Positions 1 through 10,490 are shown, counted from the stretch's first letter. The stretch is DNA of 64,000 nucleotides from Planctobacterium marinum (GCF_036322805.1 NZ_AP027272.1:4712001-4776000), one strand, 5' to 3'. A program made the numbers and translations. Notes: generated by a model from the letters alone, not told the origin.

Positions 1-444
1 GTGATCTGATGGTTCGCAACACGCTTCTCCTGTTTTGTAAAAAGCCCTGTGGTTCACAGAACTTTGTCACAAACTTCAAAGCGAGCATTTTATTTACCCA
101 ACAAACTACTTAATTGAATGACAATAAACACCCCCAAACAACTGGTAAGACCTCATGCTGAAATTTAAATTTCCATTTTAACACTCTGTTTTTATTGATT
201 TTTACGATGTCACTTTGAATATCTAATGGCCGACAAAAAAATAATTAGTGCGATACAGTAATCCTTTCATTTGTAAACAATTGAATACGGCTTCGTTAAA
301 AAATGTAACTTGAATTGTTCGGCCTTTTATTGTTTTATTTATCAGAGGGTATATTTTTTACCTCTTCAAGGGGGATGCTTTTCATTTGAATAATCGCGAT
401 AACAAGGAGAGAAAACAAAATCTATTTATGAGGGTAGCGACCCA
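1..444. other. AT-rich intergenic region upstream of the hybrid regulator
   Basis: No convincing gene is seen here. The stretch is AT-rich and likely holds the promoter of the gene at 445. A short reading frame of six codons starts at ATG 428 and ends with a TGA whose first bases lie in the ATG at 445 (ATGA overlap), so it could be a translationally coupled leader peptide. An AAGGAG sequence at 404-409 is too far from either start to be decisive. Confidence 0.6.
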
Positions 445-2121
445 ATGACAGGTATTACATCATTAAGTCCATCTTTGGAGTGTTTGCTTGTTTTGCTATT
501 AGGCTGTGCTGTCGTTTTGACATACGCCATCATGACTCAGATAAAGTTAAAAGCAGAAAAATATAAATTCATTCAGTGTCATGCCAAACAAAGTAGCTTA
601 CATCACATCCTCTCGGAACAAGAGGTGCGCATCCGGGATCTCACCAGAGAGAACAAACAACTGGAGGAGACGCGACACCAGTTTTTCGCCTCAATCTCGC
701 AAGATTTGAGTAATTCCATTGGTGTGATTAAAAACCACTACATGGAATGGTTCCAACAAACAAAAATCGAGACTGATTTGCTTGAAAAAGCCATTGCAAC
801 AGAGTCCAGCATTCACAAAATTGAGCAATTAGTTCAACACGCCCATCACGCCGGTCTATCATCTGATATTGAGACTTGCGCTCAAACCGCAAAGCAATGT
901 TCCTTAATACAGGCACTAACAACGCTGTTGCGTCAGCTGTCCCAACAAGATGGGCGTGGTCGTGCTCGCTTGTCATCCCAAAACGACGTGGACTACATCC
1001 TGCCTGTGGAGGAGCAAGCCCTGTTACTATACCTCTCTTTTTACTACAATTTAGTGGCGCAACAAACGCCGTCTCATCGTCGATTAACATGGCAGTTGGC
1101 TGAACAGCAAGGTAAGTTAGTCGTATCGCTCCATTGTGAGGACAACTTACCCTTTCCCGTGGAGATATCCAACCCGGAAAAACATCCGGAGTATTTTCTC
1201 GCCGCCCACTTTGCTCAAAAACTACAAGCCCAAACTCGCATTGGCCAACAATTAGCGCCTCCCTGTCTAATGGAGCTTGTACTCGGCAGTTTTAAGAAGA
1301 CCACCCTGAGCTCTCATAGTGATAGGGATGATCTCTCACCTCAAGTATTTTTCGACCTGTTTCAGGAGCCCGTATTAAACAAAGCCGGTCCAGAAACAAA
1401 TAGTCCAAAGTGTTTAATTCTGGATCCCTGTCCCGAAGTTCAGATGAGCCTGACCCAAACCCTGAGTTGTCACTTCAACTGTATCGGCATGTTTTGCCTG
1501 GTTTCGGGCATCAAGAAAGTATTGGAGTGGCAACCCGATGTGCTAATTTTAGATCCGGTACAAGGCTCAGAAAACGGCTTTGATTTATTGTCTGAGTTGG
1601 CCAAATCAATAGACTTACACACACTATCCATTATTGTTTTAACGGCACAAGACACCACCAAAAACAGGCTTAGGGCACTGGACCTGGATATCCAAGTATT
1701 TTTTAAAAAACCGTTTGATAATGCTATTTTACTTGAAAGCGCAAAACGACTTCACCATGCCAAAAGAGCGCAAACACTGCGCCAGGAAATACAAGAAAAC
1801 GTCTCATTTCAACCCTCACGAGACGCCGTCTTTTTAGCTCAACTTAACAGGCTGTTGGAAACCGAAATTGCTAATCCAGATTTTCGATTTGAAGACTATT
1901 TTGAACAATTTTCATTGTCTAAACGACAGTTCTTTCGTCGTGTAAACAACCTCACCAGGTGCACGCCAAAACAGTACCTTATTCAGAAAAGGCTGGAACT
2001 GGCCAAACACCTATTTGCAAGAGGCTGTTTAATTCAGGATGTGACGCAACGTTGCGGCTTCAAAAAGCCCGAGGCATTGCTCAAAGTGTATCAGGCGCAC
2101 TTTGGAGAAGAGCCTGTTTGA
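445..2121 (+). CDS. membrane-anchored hybrid regulator: degenerate histidine-kinase core, receiver, AraC-type DNA-binding domain
   Basis: The 558-residue protein has one N-terminal membrane segment (about 11-30) and a coiled coil (about 50-78). A phosphoacceptor-helix-like stretch follows at about 79-95. Where HisKA kinases carry ISHELR, it reads ISQDLS, so Q86 replaces the phosphorylated histidine. Residues 180-285 sit where an ATPase domain would be, but I see no N or G boxes. A receiver-like domain (about 322-440) keeps D370 and the KKP lysine, and a C-terminal AraC helix-turn-helix occupies about 465-558. The order resembles hybrid one-protein two-component regulators, with loss of kinase chemistry. 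DNA target and signal are unknown. Its stop abuts the ubiB stop with no spacer. Confidence 0.75.
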   Translation: MTGITSLSPSLECLLVLLLGCAVVLTYAIMTQIKLKAEKYKFIQCHAKQSSLHHILSEQEVRIRDLTRENKQLEETRHQFFASISQDLSNSIGVIKNHYMEWFQQTKIETDLLEKAIATESSIHKIEQLVQHAHHAGLSSDIETCAQTAKQCSLIQALTTLLRQLSQQDGRGRARLSSQNDVDYILPVEEQALLLYLSFYYNLVAQQTPSHRRLTWQLAEQQGKLVVSLHCEDNLPFPVEISNPEKHPEYFLAAHFAQKLQAQTRIGQQLAPPCLMELVLGSFKKTTLSSHSDRDDLSPQVFFDLFQEPVLNKAGPETNSPKCLILDPCPEVQMSLTQTLSCHFNCIGMFCLVSGIKKVLEWQPDVLILDPVQGSENGFDLLSELAKSIDLHTLSIIVLTAQDTTKNRLRALDLDIQVFFKKPFDNAILLESAKRLHHAKRAQTLRQEIQENVSFQPSRDAVFLAQLNRLLETEIANPDFRFEDYFEQFSLSKRQFFRRVNNLTRCTPKQYLIQKRLELAKHLFARGCLIQDVTQRCGFKKPEALLKVYQAHFGEEPV

Positions 2122-3756
2122 TCAAAAATCGTAAAGCTTATAAACCGTTTTAACCCAGCAGCCAACCCCAATGGCGGCACAGATTGCCGCCCCCCATAAC
2201 GGTAACTGATAAAGGGGCAAAAGCACGCCGACCAGAATAAAGGTTCCTCCGCCCACAGCATAGATAATGCTTTTGGTATTTTCCTTCTGTCGCAATAACT
2301 GCTGCTCATGCCAAAGCTGTTGCTTTTGAGGCAAACGCTTCATCTGCTTCAGACTGTCAAATATCAACTCTGGTATTTCAGGCAGTTTTTCACTCCAGAA
2401 AGGCAAATTGCTTTTTACCTTACCCATCATTGTAGACCAGCCAACCTGCTCCTTCATCCAGTTTTCCAGGAAAGGTTTTGCGGTTTGCCATAAATCCAAT
2501 TGCGGATAGAGCTGCCTGCCTAAGCCCTCCACGTATAACAAGGTTTTTTGCAGTAACACCAGTTGTGGTTGCACTACCATGTCAAAGCGGCGCGCAGTAT
2601 TAAACAATTGCAGTAATACCTGGCCAAAGGAAATCTCAGCCAAGGGCTTATGAAATATCGGCTCACACACTGACCGAATGGCCATTTCGAAATCATCGAT
2701 GTTAGTGGTAGCTGGTACCCAGCCCGAATCCACATGCAACTCAGCCACCTTGCGATAATCGGAATTGAAAAAAGCCACAAAATTTTCCGCCAGATAACGT
2801 TTGTCTTCGCGATTCAGGGTGCCCACAATGCCAAAATCTATGGCAATGTATTGCGGCGACTGCGGATTTTCACGGGAGACAAAAATATTTCCTGGATGCA
2901 TGTCGGCATGAAAAAAGCTGTCTCGAAATACCTGAGTGAAAAAGATATTTACGCCCCTTTCTGCCAATAATTTCAAATCAGTATTATTGCCATTTAGTTC
3001 GGCAACATTAGCTACAGGGATCCCTGAAATACGCTCCATCACCAGCACATTACTGCGACAGTAATCGAGATAAATCTTGGGCACATATAATTCGGAGGAA
3101 TTCTCAAAGTTATTGCGCAACCGATTGCCGTTGGCGGCTTCTCGAGACAAATCCAACTCATCCAATATGGTTTTGCGGTATTCCTCCACCACTTCCACCG
3201 GTCTAAGTCGTCTGCCGTCGGGAAGTGCTCGTTGCGCCACCTTGGCCAAAATACGCATCAACTCAATATCGGCATCAATGGTGGTTTTAATATCTGGGCG
3301 TGTGACTTTTATCACCACCTGCTGACCGTTGGTTTCTAATACGGCGCTGTGCACCTGGGCGATAGACGCCGATGCTAAGGGCTGCAGCTGAAAATCGTCA
3401 AACAATGCATCGATAGCGGATAACTTCAAGGCCTGCTCTATCATGGCTTTGGCGTTTTCACCGTCGAATGGAGTCACCTTATCCTGCAGTAACGCTAATT
3501 CATCTGCCAGTTCAGCATCTAGCAAATCACGCCGGGTTGACAGCATTTGACCGAATTTGATGAATACCGGCCCGAGGGACTCCAGCGCCAACTTCAAGCG
3601 CTGCCCTTGTGTTTTTTCAGGATAGCGATTGCGTAACCAAAACAAACTCATGCGCACCAGTGAAAAATACCAAGGCCTGAATTTTTTAGGAATGAGTTCA
3701 TCTAACCCATATCGGAGTAAAACTGAAACTATGGTGTAGATTCTGATAATTCGCAC
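2122..3756 (-). CDS. ubiB: UbiB, atypical kinase-like protein of ubiquinone biosynthesis
   Basis: The 544-residue UbiB/ABC1/ADCK-family protein has full family length. The KxGQ signature (KFGQMLSTR) lies near residue 67, the kinase-like nucleotide-binding core follows, and two hydrophobic C-terminal segments (about 495-540) anchor it to the inner membrane. The family supports coenzyme Q production, probably by handling lipid precursors as an ATPase. It is the last gene of ubiE-ubiJ-ubiB, 11 bases after ubiJ, the usual order in gammaproteobacteria. Confidence 0.96.
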   Translation of the reverse strand: MRIIRIYTIVSVLLRYGLDELIPKKFRPWYFSLVRMSLFWLRNRYPEKTQGQRLKLALESLGPVFIKFGQMLSTRRDLLDAELADELALLQDKVTPFDGENAKAMIEQALKLSAIDALFDDFQLQPLASASIAQVHSAVLETNGQQVVIKVTRPDIKTTIDADIELMRILAKVAQRALPDGRRLRPVEVVEEYRKTILDELDLSREAANGNRLRNNFENSSELYVPKIYLDYCRSNVLVMERISGIPVANVAELNGNNTDLKLLAERGVNIFFTQVFRDSFFHADMHPGNIFVSRENPQSPQYIAIDFGIVGTLNREDKRYLAENFVAFFNSDYRKVAELHVDSGWVPATTNIDDFEMAIRSVCEPIFHKPLAEISFGQVLLQLFNTARRFDMVVQPQLVLLQKTLLYVEGLGRQLYPQLDLWQTAKPFLENWMKEQVGWSTMMGKVKSNLPFWSEKLPEIPELIFDSLKQMKRLPQKQQLWHEQQLLRQKENTKSIIYAVGGGTFILVGVLLPLYQLPLWGAAICAAIGVGCWVKTVYKLYDF

Positions 3757-3767
3757 CGTAAATCCTG

Positions 3768-4406
3768 TTATTTAGCGAGCTCAATGAGGCGTGAAAGACG
3801 CGATTCGAGTTGTTGTGTGCGCTGCTGCACAGCACTTACCTGGCCACAAAAATCATCCACTGCAGCTTCAGTGGCGGCAATGTTTTTCTCTTCTAGTGCG
3901 GCATCACGCAAGGTGGTCTCCGTTCGTTGCAGAAAACCCAAAAAGTGTTTTTTCAGACGCTGCGCCGCCTGAGATAGCTCATGAGCCACGACATCGCCGG
4001 TATATTTTGCAAGTTGCTCTTCCCAATCAATCTCGACACTTTTTAAAACGTGACTAAATTGCTGAGCCACCTGAATATCGCCCAACAAATTTAACTTGTC
4101 CTGTTTAATCAGTTGAGTGATGTTAGCCACATCTTTTAACTCTGGCAGAGTGAATAAACTGGTAGCAAGCAAACAATCAATGTCATCAGGGAGCTTATTG
4201 GCTTGTTCGGGTGTCATTTTGGCGACACTGAGCACATCTACTGAAGATGAAAACACAAACAGTAAGTCATAGTGCAGTTCAGACAAAGACACCTGTAATC
4301 GCTTACCGTGCAATTTAGCCAGTTTATTGGGAGCTGCATCGTCCATAGTCAGCAATTTATTGATTGCTGACTCAAGAACCGAGGACAATAATTGCGCCGC
4401 AGGCAT
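3768..4406 (-). CDS. ubiJ: UbiJ, SCP2-domain accessory factor of ubiquinone biosynthesis
   Basis: The 212-residue protein has an N-terminal SCP2-like lipid-binding domain (about 10-110) and a C-terminal helical, coiled-coil tail (about 130-212), the UbiJ layout. In E. coli UbiJ works with UbiK in the soluble Ubi complex that holds hydrophobic intermediates. The ATG overlaps the last base of the ubiE stop (TGATG), which indicates translational coupling. Assignment rests on domain layout plus position between ubiE and ubiB. Confidence 0.92.
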   Translation of the reverse strand: MPAAQLLSSVLESAINKLLTMDDAAPNKLAKLHGKRLQVSLSELHYDLLFVFSSSVDVLSVAKMTPEQANKLPDDIDCLLATSLFTLPELKDVANITQLIKQDKLNLLGDIQVAQQFSHVLKSVEIDWEEQLAKYTGDVVAHELSQAAQRLKKHFLGFLQRTETTLRDAALEEKNIAATEAAVDDFCGQVSAVQQRTQQLESRLSRLIELAK

Positions 4407-5179
4407 CAGAACTTGAATCCACGGTGCAAGGCGACTATGCCACCGGTCAGGTTATGATAAGTAACCTGCTCAAAGCCAGCACCGTGCATCATACCTTTAA
4501 GGGTTTCCTGGTCCGGATGCATGCGGATGGATTCGGCAAGATATTGATAGCTGTCAGCATCGTTAGCCACCATTTTCCCCATAGCAGGAAGAATGTTAAA
4601 CGAATACCAATCGTATAATTTCCCAAATTGTTCATTCTCTGGTTTGGAAAACTCCAAAACTAGTAGACGGCCACCGGGCTTTAATACTCTGAAAATAGAC
4701 GCCAGGGCAGCATCTTTATCTGTAACATTGCGCAAGCCAAAGGCAATGGTAACGATATCGAAGTAGTTATCCGGGAAGGGCAAACACTCAGCATTGGCCT
4801 GAACGGTCTCAACATTGCCCACAATACCCATATCTCTTAACTTATCGCGGCCAACTTTTAACATAGAGCCATTGATATCGGCTAGCACCACCTTGCCTGA
4901 CTCTCCCACCAGACGGGAAAACTTAGCTGTTAGATCACCGGTTCCACCAGCCAGGTCCAGGACTCGTTGGCCACTGCGTACGCCACTGCAATCAATGGTA
5001 AATCGCTTCCACAAGCGATGCACTCCCATCGACATGAGATCGTTCATCATATCGTACTTAGCCGCCACCGAATGAAATACGTCGGCCACCAGATTTACCT
5101 TTTCCTGTTTATCTACCTGCTTATAGCCAAAGTGAGTAGTTTCTGAGGTGTTGGACTGATTTTCAGTGTGTTGCGTCAC
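4406..5179 (-). CDS. ubiE: UbiE, demethylmenaquinone/2-methoxy-6-polyprenyl-benzoquinol C-methyltransferase
   Basis: The 257-residue class I SAM-dependent methyltransferase has the SAM-binding motif [10 protein letters not shown] near residue 75 and the family signature region around [13 protein letters not shown]. UbiE adds the C-methyl group in ubiquinone (and menaquinone) synthesis. It is the first gene of the ubiE-ubiJ-ubiB operon. Length and motifs match the family closely. The promoter should lie in 5180-5370, which it shares with the divergent response regulator. Confidence 0.97.
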   Translation of the reverse strand: MTQHTENQSNTSETTHFGYKQVDKQEKVNLVADVFHSVAAKYDMMNDLMSMGVHRLWKRFTIDCSGVRSGQRVLDLAGGTGDLTAKFSRLVGESGKVVLADINGSMLKVGRDKLRDMGIVGNVETVQANAECLPFPDNYFDIVTIAFGLRNVTDKDAALASIFRVLKPGGRLLVLEFSKPENEQFGKLYDWYSFNILPAMGKMVANDADSYQYLAESIRMHPDQETLKGMMHGAGFEQVTYHNLTGGIVALHRGFKF

Positions 5180-5234
5180 GACTTTCCCTTATAACTAGTT
5201 ATTGCGCTTATAAAACAGCCGCAGTTTACCAGAG

Positions 5235-5284
5235 AATTGCCTGGTTGCGCAGGCAATTAAACTTGTGTAGAAAATACTACACAA
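5235..5284. repeat. two adjacent inverted repeats between divergent ubiE and response-regulator genes
   Basis: AATTGCCTG (5235-5243) pairs with CAGGCAATT (5250-5258) across a six-base loop. TTGTGTAG (5263-5270) pairs with CTACACAA (5277-5284), also across six bases. Both are perfect and lie in a divergent promoter region. They could be operators or hairpins in the leader of the gene at 5371. No T-run follows the first on either strand, so it is not an obvious terminator. Confidence 0.5.
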
Positions 5285-5370
5285 TGTAAGACTAAGGTAT
5301 AGTTGTAAAAAAGCTCGGTTGAACCACAATAACAGATTGCCAAGCTGAGCATTTGTGACAAGAGAGAAAC

Positions 5371-6492
5371 ATGTCCAACGCAAGAATTTGCATCGTTGAA
5401 CCCGATGAAATCGGTCAAGATTTGCTGGCAGGAATGCTGGAAGATGATTATCAAGTAGAGGTATTTTCTGATGGACGGGAAATGCTGGCTACCCTCAGTC
5501 CAGACATGCCAACGTTGGTTATCCTGGAGACCTTACTTCCCGGCCCAACGGGTTATGAAATCTGCGAAGCGATAGAAAACGACTATAGCCACTGTGTTAC
5601 TTACACCATCTTTCTGCCTGCCAAAACCTCCGTAGAAGAGCGCATCCGAGGAATGGAAGCAGGTGCCGATGATTACATTAACAAGCCTTATGACATGGTC
5701 GAGATCTCGGCCAAAGTCCGCTCGGCAATGGACATACTCAATGCCAAATCCGGATTAAAACAGCAACTGGATTACGCCAGCCAAACCGCCTTTCAGGCCA
5801 TGTCTGCACAAAGCGAAATGGGTATCATCATGAAAGGGGTTCAAGGGGTAATAGAAGCCAATACCTTTGCCGAATTATCCACGGCTATCTTCGCCTGTAT
5901 GGCAGAATTCTCTCTCAAAGCCACCTTGTATTATGAGATGTCGGACGAGCCTGTATTTGAAGCTTCCAAAGGACGTGTCAGCACCCCAATGGAACAACAA
6001 ATTATCAGCGTTGTGCGTAAGACGGAGCGCATCTGGACCAAAGGTCAGCGTTGTATATTTACCTTTGGTGATACTTCACTACTTATCCTCAACATGCCTG
6101 AAGACGAGGAAAAAACGGGGCGCCTGAGAGATAGTTTGTGTTTCCTGATGGAAGCATATGATGTGAAAACCGATGCGTTGAATAAGCAACAAGCTCTGGT
6201 GGATGCAGAAAACTGGCAACAATCAGTGAAAGATATCACCACCCTACTGGCGAAAGCTTCCGATGATTTGCAACACAGTGTGGACGGCAGCGCTAACACC
6301 ATTCGCGCCATGATGTCGGACCTTGATATGTTGCTGCCAAGCCTCGGCCTTGAAGAAGACCAGGAAGCGCGCATTCACCATATCGTCGATACCTCCTCGG
6401 AGGCCTTCAATACTTCATTAGCCAAAACCGAGCGCACCAGTGAAGTGTTCAGCACGGTGATGAGCAAACTGAAACAAATGCAAGAAAACTAA
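5371..6492 (+). CDS. response regulator with atypical receiver (Glu at the phosphosite) and long uncharacterised C-terminal region
   Basis: The 373-residue protein has an N-terminal receiver fold (about 5-122) and about 250 residues with no DNA-binding or catalytic motif I recognise. At the usual phosphoaspartate position it reads VILETLLPG, placing E53 there. The conserved Thr/Ser position is proline (P83), while the lysine of NKP (K105) remains. Glu can mimic phospho-Asp, so the domain may be locked active; that is inference. The C-terminal half has long helices suited to dimerisation or partner binding. A GAGAG sequence precedes the ATG. It is read alone, upstream of a TorF-like gene. Confidence 0.8.
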   Translation: MSNARICIVEPDEIGQDLLAGMLEDDYQVEVFSDGREMLATLSPDMPTLVILETLLPGPTGYEICEAIENDYSHCVTYTIFLPAKTSVEERIRGMEAGADDYINKPYDMVEISAKVRSAMDILNAKSGLKQQLDYASQTAFQAMSAQSEMGIIMKGVQGVIEANTFAELSTAIFACMAEFSLKATLYYEMSDEPVFEASKGRVSTPMEQQIISVVRKTERIWTKGQRCIFTFGDTSLLILNMPEDEEKTGRLRDSLCFLMEAYDVKTDALNKQQALVDAENWQQSVKDITTLLAKASDDLQHSVDGSANTIRAMMSDLDMLLPSLGLEEDQEARIHHIVDTSSEAFNTSLAKTERTSEVFSTVMSKLKQMQEN

Positions 6493-6589
6493 TCCAACAC
6501 TGCACCTTAAACTTATTTGCGCAAAAATGCGGCAATTATTCCAGCGTTGCTATACTAATTAGAAAATCACTAGCAAGGCTGGATTATTG

Positions 6590-7270
6590 ATGCTCAACCG
6601 TTCAATTATTTTTTTGCTGCTCTTCATCTCATTTAATAGCGTTGCCATGGAACGCTCAGCGACTATCACGCTTGCCTCAGACTACTTATTTAACGGTATA
6701 ACCCAAACCGACGAAGGTCCGGCATTACAAGGCAGTATTGATTTCTCTCTGGAGTCAGGTGTCTATTTTGGTAGTTGGGCCTCTAATGTAGATTTTGGTG
6801 ATGACACCAATCTGGAAGTGGATTTTTATGGCGGCTATTACGGTGAATTCGAAAACGGCGGATGGTACGACGTATCACTGCTGTATTACAGCTATCACGG
6901 TGGTAGCGGTAGTGATGATAGCAACTATTTTGAAGTCGCTGCAGCGATGGGAACAGACAACCTTGAAGTGAAAGTCTGGTATGCGCCTGATTACGCTGGC
7001 ACCGGGGCTCGACATATTATCACCGCTTTGAGCTATAGCTACCCCGTTACCGAAAACGCTTCGCTGGTCGTTGCAGTTGACCGTTCCGAAAGCCTGGATT
7101 ACGAGGAGTTTGAATGGGAGCCGGGTGATGAAAGTTACATCCATTGGCGCATTGGCTCAGAATTTAGCCTGAGTGGTTTCGATGCCAGTATCACCCTGGA
7201 AGGTACCGACCTTGATACCTATGGCGATACCCGTTTGCTCGCTACCATAAGCAAAACCTTCAGCTTTTAG
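6590..7270 (+). CDS. TorF-family putative outer-membrane porin (TIGR02001-like)
   Basis: A Sec signal peptide (about 1-20, ending near VAME) is followed by a beta-rich protein starting ATITLASDYLFNGITQTD, the typical opening of this family, with alternating aromatic residues and a C-terminal Phe (KTFSF) suited to BAM insertion. Length (226 aa from the ATG at 6590) is normal. An in-frame TTG lies just before; ATG is preferred. The substrate is unknown. It precedes a chemoreceptor gene by 30 bases and may be co-transcribed with it. Confidence 0.82.
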   Translation: MLNRSIIFLLLFISFNSVAMERSATITLASDYLFNGITQTDEGPALQGSIDFSLESGVYFGSWASNVDFGDDTNLEVDFYGGYYGEFENGGWYDVSLLYYSYHGGSGSDDSNYFEVAAAMGTDNLEVKVWYAPDYAGTGARHIITALSYSYPVTENASLVVAVDRSESLDYEEFEWEPGDESYIHWRIGSEFSLSGFDASITLEGTDLDTYGDTRLLATISKTFSF

Positions 7271-7300
7271 TCCCTCTGATAACGCCATCGGGAGAAGAGA

Positions 7301-9442
7301 ATGTCTGTCACCAAAGTCAGCCTTGTAGTCAAACTCGTGGCCGTAGTCGGTACACTACTTTTTGCTCTAGCACTCATCCTCATGTTAGTAAGTTACTACT
7401 CACTGATAAACACAGAGAAAAAAATTGTTGAGCAGGTAAATAGCGAGCTTACCGAACAAATTGAGACCACGATCGCCGCAAGGGCTTCGCAGCAAGCGGC
7501 GGAAATTGCCATGGCGATTGAAAAAGCCTATACCTTCCCCAGAATCCTCGGTGAACAAATAGAACAGAGCATCGCAACACCAAATTCATCATTAAAACTA
7601 ACACGCGATCAAGTAGAGCACATAACCTCCGGCTTATTGCGCTTTAGCCCGACCTCTTCCATCTATGCGCAGTTTGAAAAAGACAAGTTCGATGGCCGCA
7701 GTGCAGAATTTCTGAGTGGTTTCGAGCACTCCGTTGAAGGCAATGGTAGCTTTGAAGTTTATTTTGTGCGCAACCCCGACAATTCCATAACTCAGGAAGT
7801 GATCGAAGATGCTGAAGAAAAATTTGATGCCACCCTCGATGAATTTGGATTCCGGGCTGCAGAATGGTTTTTATGCGCAAAAGATACGCAAAAGCCCTGC
7901 ATTATCAATCCTTACAAGTACGAGATACGGCCGGGTTACGAAGAGCTCATGACCAGCCTCACTTATCCTGTTGTGGCTAACGGAAGCTTCAGAGGTGTCG
8001 TAGGTGTTGATTTGAATTTACCCATATTGCAGCAATCAGCAGAAACGTTAAAGCAGTCCTTGTATCAAGGTCACTCAACCGTCTATGTGATCAGTCAGGA
8101 CAATATCATCGCCGCAGCGACCGAGGCACCGGACAAACTCGCGAGGCCGTTCAAAGAAGCCTTCAGGGACCCGCTAACGAGCGAACGCATTCTCTCATTG
8201 GGTACTGACAAAGGCTCGTTAATCATTGATGACATGATGTATGTAACACGGGACATTCCACTGACAACCCCCAATACTCAGTGGAAAATGGTCATAGGCG
8301 TAGACGTTAACAAAGCGCTTGCACCTGCACAGCGGGTCAGCAGTACGATTTCCGACAACATCAATTCGTTAATGGCATCGCTGATAACTGTTGCCGTGAT
8401 ATTAACCTTAGTCGCTTTAGCCCTTGTTCATTTGTTTACCCGCAGCATTGTCTCGCCAGTAAAACTCATTGCTGACAAGATGACCGAATTGGCTGGTCAA
8501 GGCGGCGATCTCACCCAAGATATCACTGTTCAATCTCACGCCGAACTGGTGCAACTATCTGACGCCTTCAACTTATTTAGAGAGAAAGTAAGGGAACTAT
8601 TAGATCAGGCTAAAATGGCTTGTGAGCAAGTTCTGGATGGTAGTAAAACCACACGGGAGCAAGCCCAACAAACTAACGCCCAAATACAGGTACAACTCAC
8701 TGAAGTGGACAGTGTCGTGACTGCCATTACAGAGATGTCTGAGGCAGCCAAGGAAGTGGCTCGCACGGCGGCGGATGCCGCTAATAATGCCGACAAAGCC
8801 AATGATAGCGTCAAACAAACTGAAGAACAGGTATCTCTGTCTACACAAAGTGCTAGTGAACTTTCTCAGGAAATGTCGGAGGCCTCAATAGCGGTCAAAG
8901 CGGTCTCTTCTCGCAGCCTGGATATCAAAAAAATTCTCGATGTTATTGGCGCAATCGCAGAGCAAACCAATTTGCTAGCTCTCAATGCGGCGATAGAAGC
9001 GGCAAGAGCAGGAGAACACGGTAGAGGTTTCAGCGTGGTTGCAGACGAAGTTCGGGCATTGGCCTCCAAAACTGCAGACTCAGTGAGTGAAATTGCTAGC
9101 GTCATTGATGCCTTACAAGGGGAAGTGAACTCCACAGTAAATATTATTGAAAAGGGCAATGAGCAGGCCGGACTCGCTTCTGAACGCTCTAAGGAAGCTT
9201 TTGCCAAAATGCAGGAAACTGCTGAGCAGATATCGGAAATCAGTAACCGCATGATGCAAATGGCCACCGCTGCTGAAGAACAGAGTGCTGTAAGCGCTGA
9301 ACTCAACCGCAATATGGTCATTATAGGAGATGCCACTAAAGAGGTGTCTTCCTTATCTCAGGCATCAGAACAGAGTTCCCGTGCCATCGATGAAGCCATT
9401 AAGAGACTGTACAATTTGCTAAGTAAACTGAAAACCCATTGA
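7301..9442 (+). CDS. methyl-accepting chemotaxis protein with periplasmic dCache-type sensor
   Basis: The 713-residue transducer has one membrane helix at about 9-32, a large periplasmic domain (about 35-345) of double-Cache type, and a second helix at about 355-378. A HAMP domain (about 380-435) and a signalling domain follow, with the signature [16 protein letters not shown] near residue 550. Cache domains usually bind small molecules such as amino acids or organic acids; the ligand here is not predictable. The C-terminus has no CheR-tethering pentapeptide of the NWETF type. An AGAAGAG ribosome-binding sequence precedes the start. Confidence 0.95.
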   Translation: MSVTKVSLVVKLVAVVGTLLFALALILMLVSYYSLINTEKKIVEQVNSELTEQIETTIAARASQQAAEIAMAIEKAYTFPRILGEQIEQSIATPNSSLKLTRDQVEHITSGLLRFSPTSSIYAQFEKDKFDGRSAEFLSGFEHSVEGNGSFEVYFVRNPDNSITQEVIEDAEEKFDATLDEFGFRAAEWFLCAKDTQKPCIINPYKYEIRPGYEELMTSLTYPVVANGSFRGVVGVDLNLPILQQSAETLKQSLYQGHSTVYVISQDNIIAAATEAPDKLARPFKEAFRDPLTSERILSLGTDKGSLIIDDMMYVTRDIPLTTPNTQWKMVIGVDVNKALAPAQRVSSTISDNINSLMASLITVAVILTLVALALVHLFTRSIVSPVKLIADKMTELAGQGGDLTQDITVQSHAELVQLSDAFNLFREKVRELLDQAKMACEQVLDGSKTTREQAQQTNAQIQVQLTEVDSVVTAITEMSEAAKEVARTAADAANNADKANDSVKQTEEQVSLSTQSASELSQEMSEASIAVKAVSSRSLDIKKILDVIGAIAEQTNLLALNAAIEAARAGEHGRGFSVVADEVRALASKTADSVSEIASVIDALQGEVNSTVNIIEKGNEQAGLASERSKEAFAKMQETAEQISEISNRMMQMATAAEEQSAVSAELNRNMVIIGDATKEVSSLSQASEQSSRAIDEAIKRLYNLLSKLKTH

Positions 9443-9454
9443 CGGCCATCCCCT

Positions 9455-10402
9455 CTAAGGCACCAGCCATAGATGCTTGTCTTGAGGTAAATGTGCTTTG
9501 GAAACCAACGGGTTTTCAAGCTCAAAGATAATTTTGTTGCTAAACCCACCCAACTTGAGAAAGCTTTGATACTCGCCGCTGGCGTTAAAGACCTCATCGA
9601 ACAGGCCATTTTGGATAATGTTTTTAAGGCCTTCTTCGAGCCGCTTAGCCAGGATGTCATGCTGCTTACAAACGAAAAAATAAATGGGCGCAGGGTAATA
9701 CAACAAAATATGAGTGTCACTTAACAGTGGTTTCTCTGCATGCATCGTCAACTCTTCACCTATTTCTGCCACACTGCGAGGAAAATAATCTATTCGCTTC
9801 TGCACCAAAAGATCAAACAAGCCGTGATAGTTATTTACCCCTTGCACGTTAAAACCATTGTGTTTGAGTATTCCGGTATCGGGCCAGTCGTGTCCCTGGC
9901 CCGCCAGAAATTGCTGTAGCTGTTCAAGGGAATCAATATCAGCAAACAGTGGTTTGCTGTCGACATGAACCATCAAAGCACGATAACCGTACAACCCTTT
10001 GTATAATGGTATTCGTATCGGTCGCATTTGCTCTTCCCGGAGGGAGGTGGTCATATGCCATTGAATATCAAAATCACAGGACTGCGCCATATTGTCGATA
10101 GCGCGACTTTGATTCATGGGGGTTGCAAATTGACTTAGCTTCCAGGCGCCATATTGCGCTTCAGTGCTTGCCAATGCTCCCTCAAGCAACTGCAAAAAGT
10201 AATCATTTTTAAAAGCGTATTTCCCGGAAGCACCAAAATACTGAATCGATTGCGACTTGAAAGGATTAGCACTAGCCACCGAATAGCTGAAAAGACACAA
10301 CAATATCAGCCCGAGGCGTGAACAAGTCAGAAAAGTTTGTAGCATGGTGAGAAGGTGAGTAGAGAATCGCGGATGCTCTGCAGAATAACAAATTTGAGTC
10401 AC
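9455..10402 (-). CDS. periplasmic solute-binding-like protein (SBP_bac_3 fold), function unknown
   Basis: The 315-residue product has an N-terminal hydrophobic export signal and a type II periplasmic-binding-like body with typical segments (residues 60-120 and a YYPAPIYFFVCKQ stretch). No ABC permease is adjacent, so it may be a stand-alone sensor or scavenger like many Alteromonadales paralogues. The GTG start at 10402 has a good AAGGAAAA ribosome-binding site. An ATG at 10345 would give a more standard signal peptide but lacks one. Its 3' end lies 12 bases from the convergent chemoreceptor end. Confidence 0.7.
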   Translation of the reverse strand: MTQICYSAEHPRFSTHLLTMLQTFLTCSRLGLILLCLFSYSVASANPFKSQSIQYFGASGKYAFKNDYFLQLLEGALASTEAQYGAWKLSQFATPMNQSRAIDNMAQSCDFDIQWHMTTSLREEQMRPIRIPLYKGLYGYRALMVHVDSKPLFADIDSLEQLQQFLAGQGHDWPDTGILKHNGFNVQGVNNYHGLFDLLVQKRIDYFPRSVAEIGEELTMHAEKPLLSDTHILLYYPAPIYFFVCKQHDILAKRLEEGLKNIIQNGLFDEVFNASGEYQSFLKLGGFSNKIIFELENPLVSKAHLPQDKHLWLVP

Positions 10403-10451
10403 TTTTCCTTTATAAAATACGCATTATTAAGTATCAAACCTCATAATTACG

Positions 10452-10483
10452 ACCTGATTGCTACAGCCTTGTAGCAATCAGGT
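10452..10483. repeat. perfect 14-bp inverted repeat, hairpin with 4-base loop
   Basis: ACCTGATTGCTACA (10452-10465) and its exact complement at 10470-10483 flank a GCCT loop. It lies just downstream of the TPR gene and upstream of the solute-binding-like gene, both on the minus strand. No T-run follows on either strand. It may be a stabilising 3' hairpin, an unusual terminator, or an operator. Confidence 0.6.
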
Positions 10484-10490
10484 AAATTTA

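Noticed and set aside
8866-9336. 156-codon minus-strand open frame
   Set aside because: It is antisense to the conserved signalling domain of the chemoreceptor; its Ala/Ser/Leu-rich sequence is the usual mirror of that domain.
10452-10483. Perfect 14-bp hairpin as a rho-independent terminator
   Set aside because: No T-run follows on either strand, so it is listed only as an inverted repeat.
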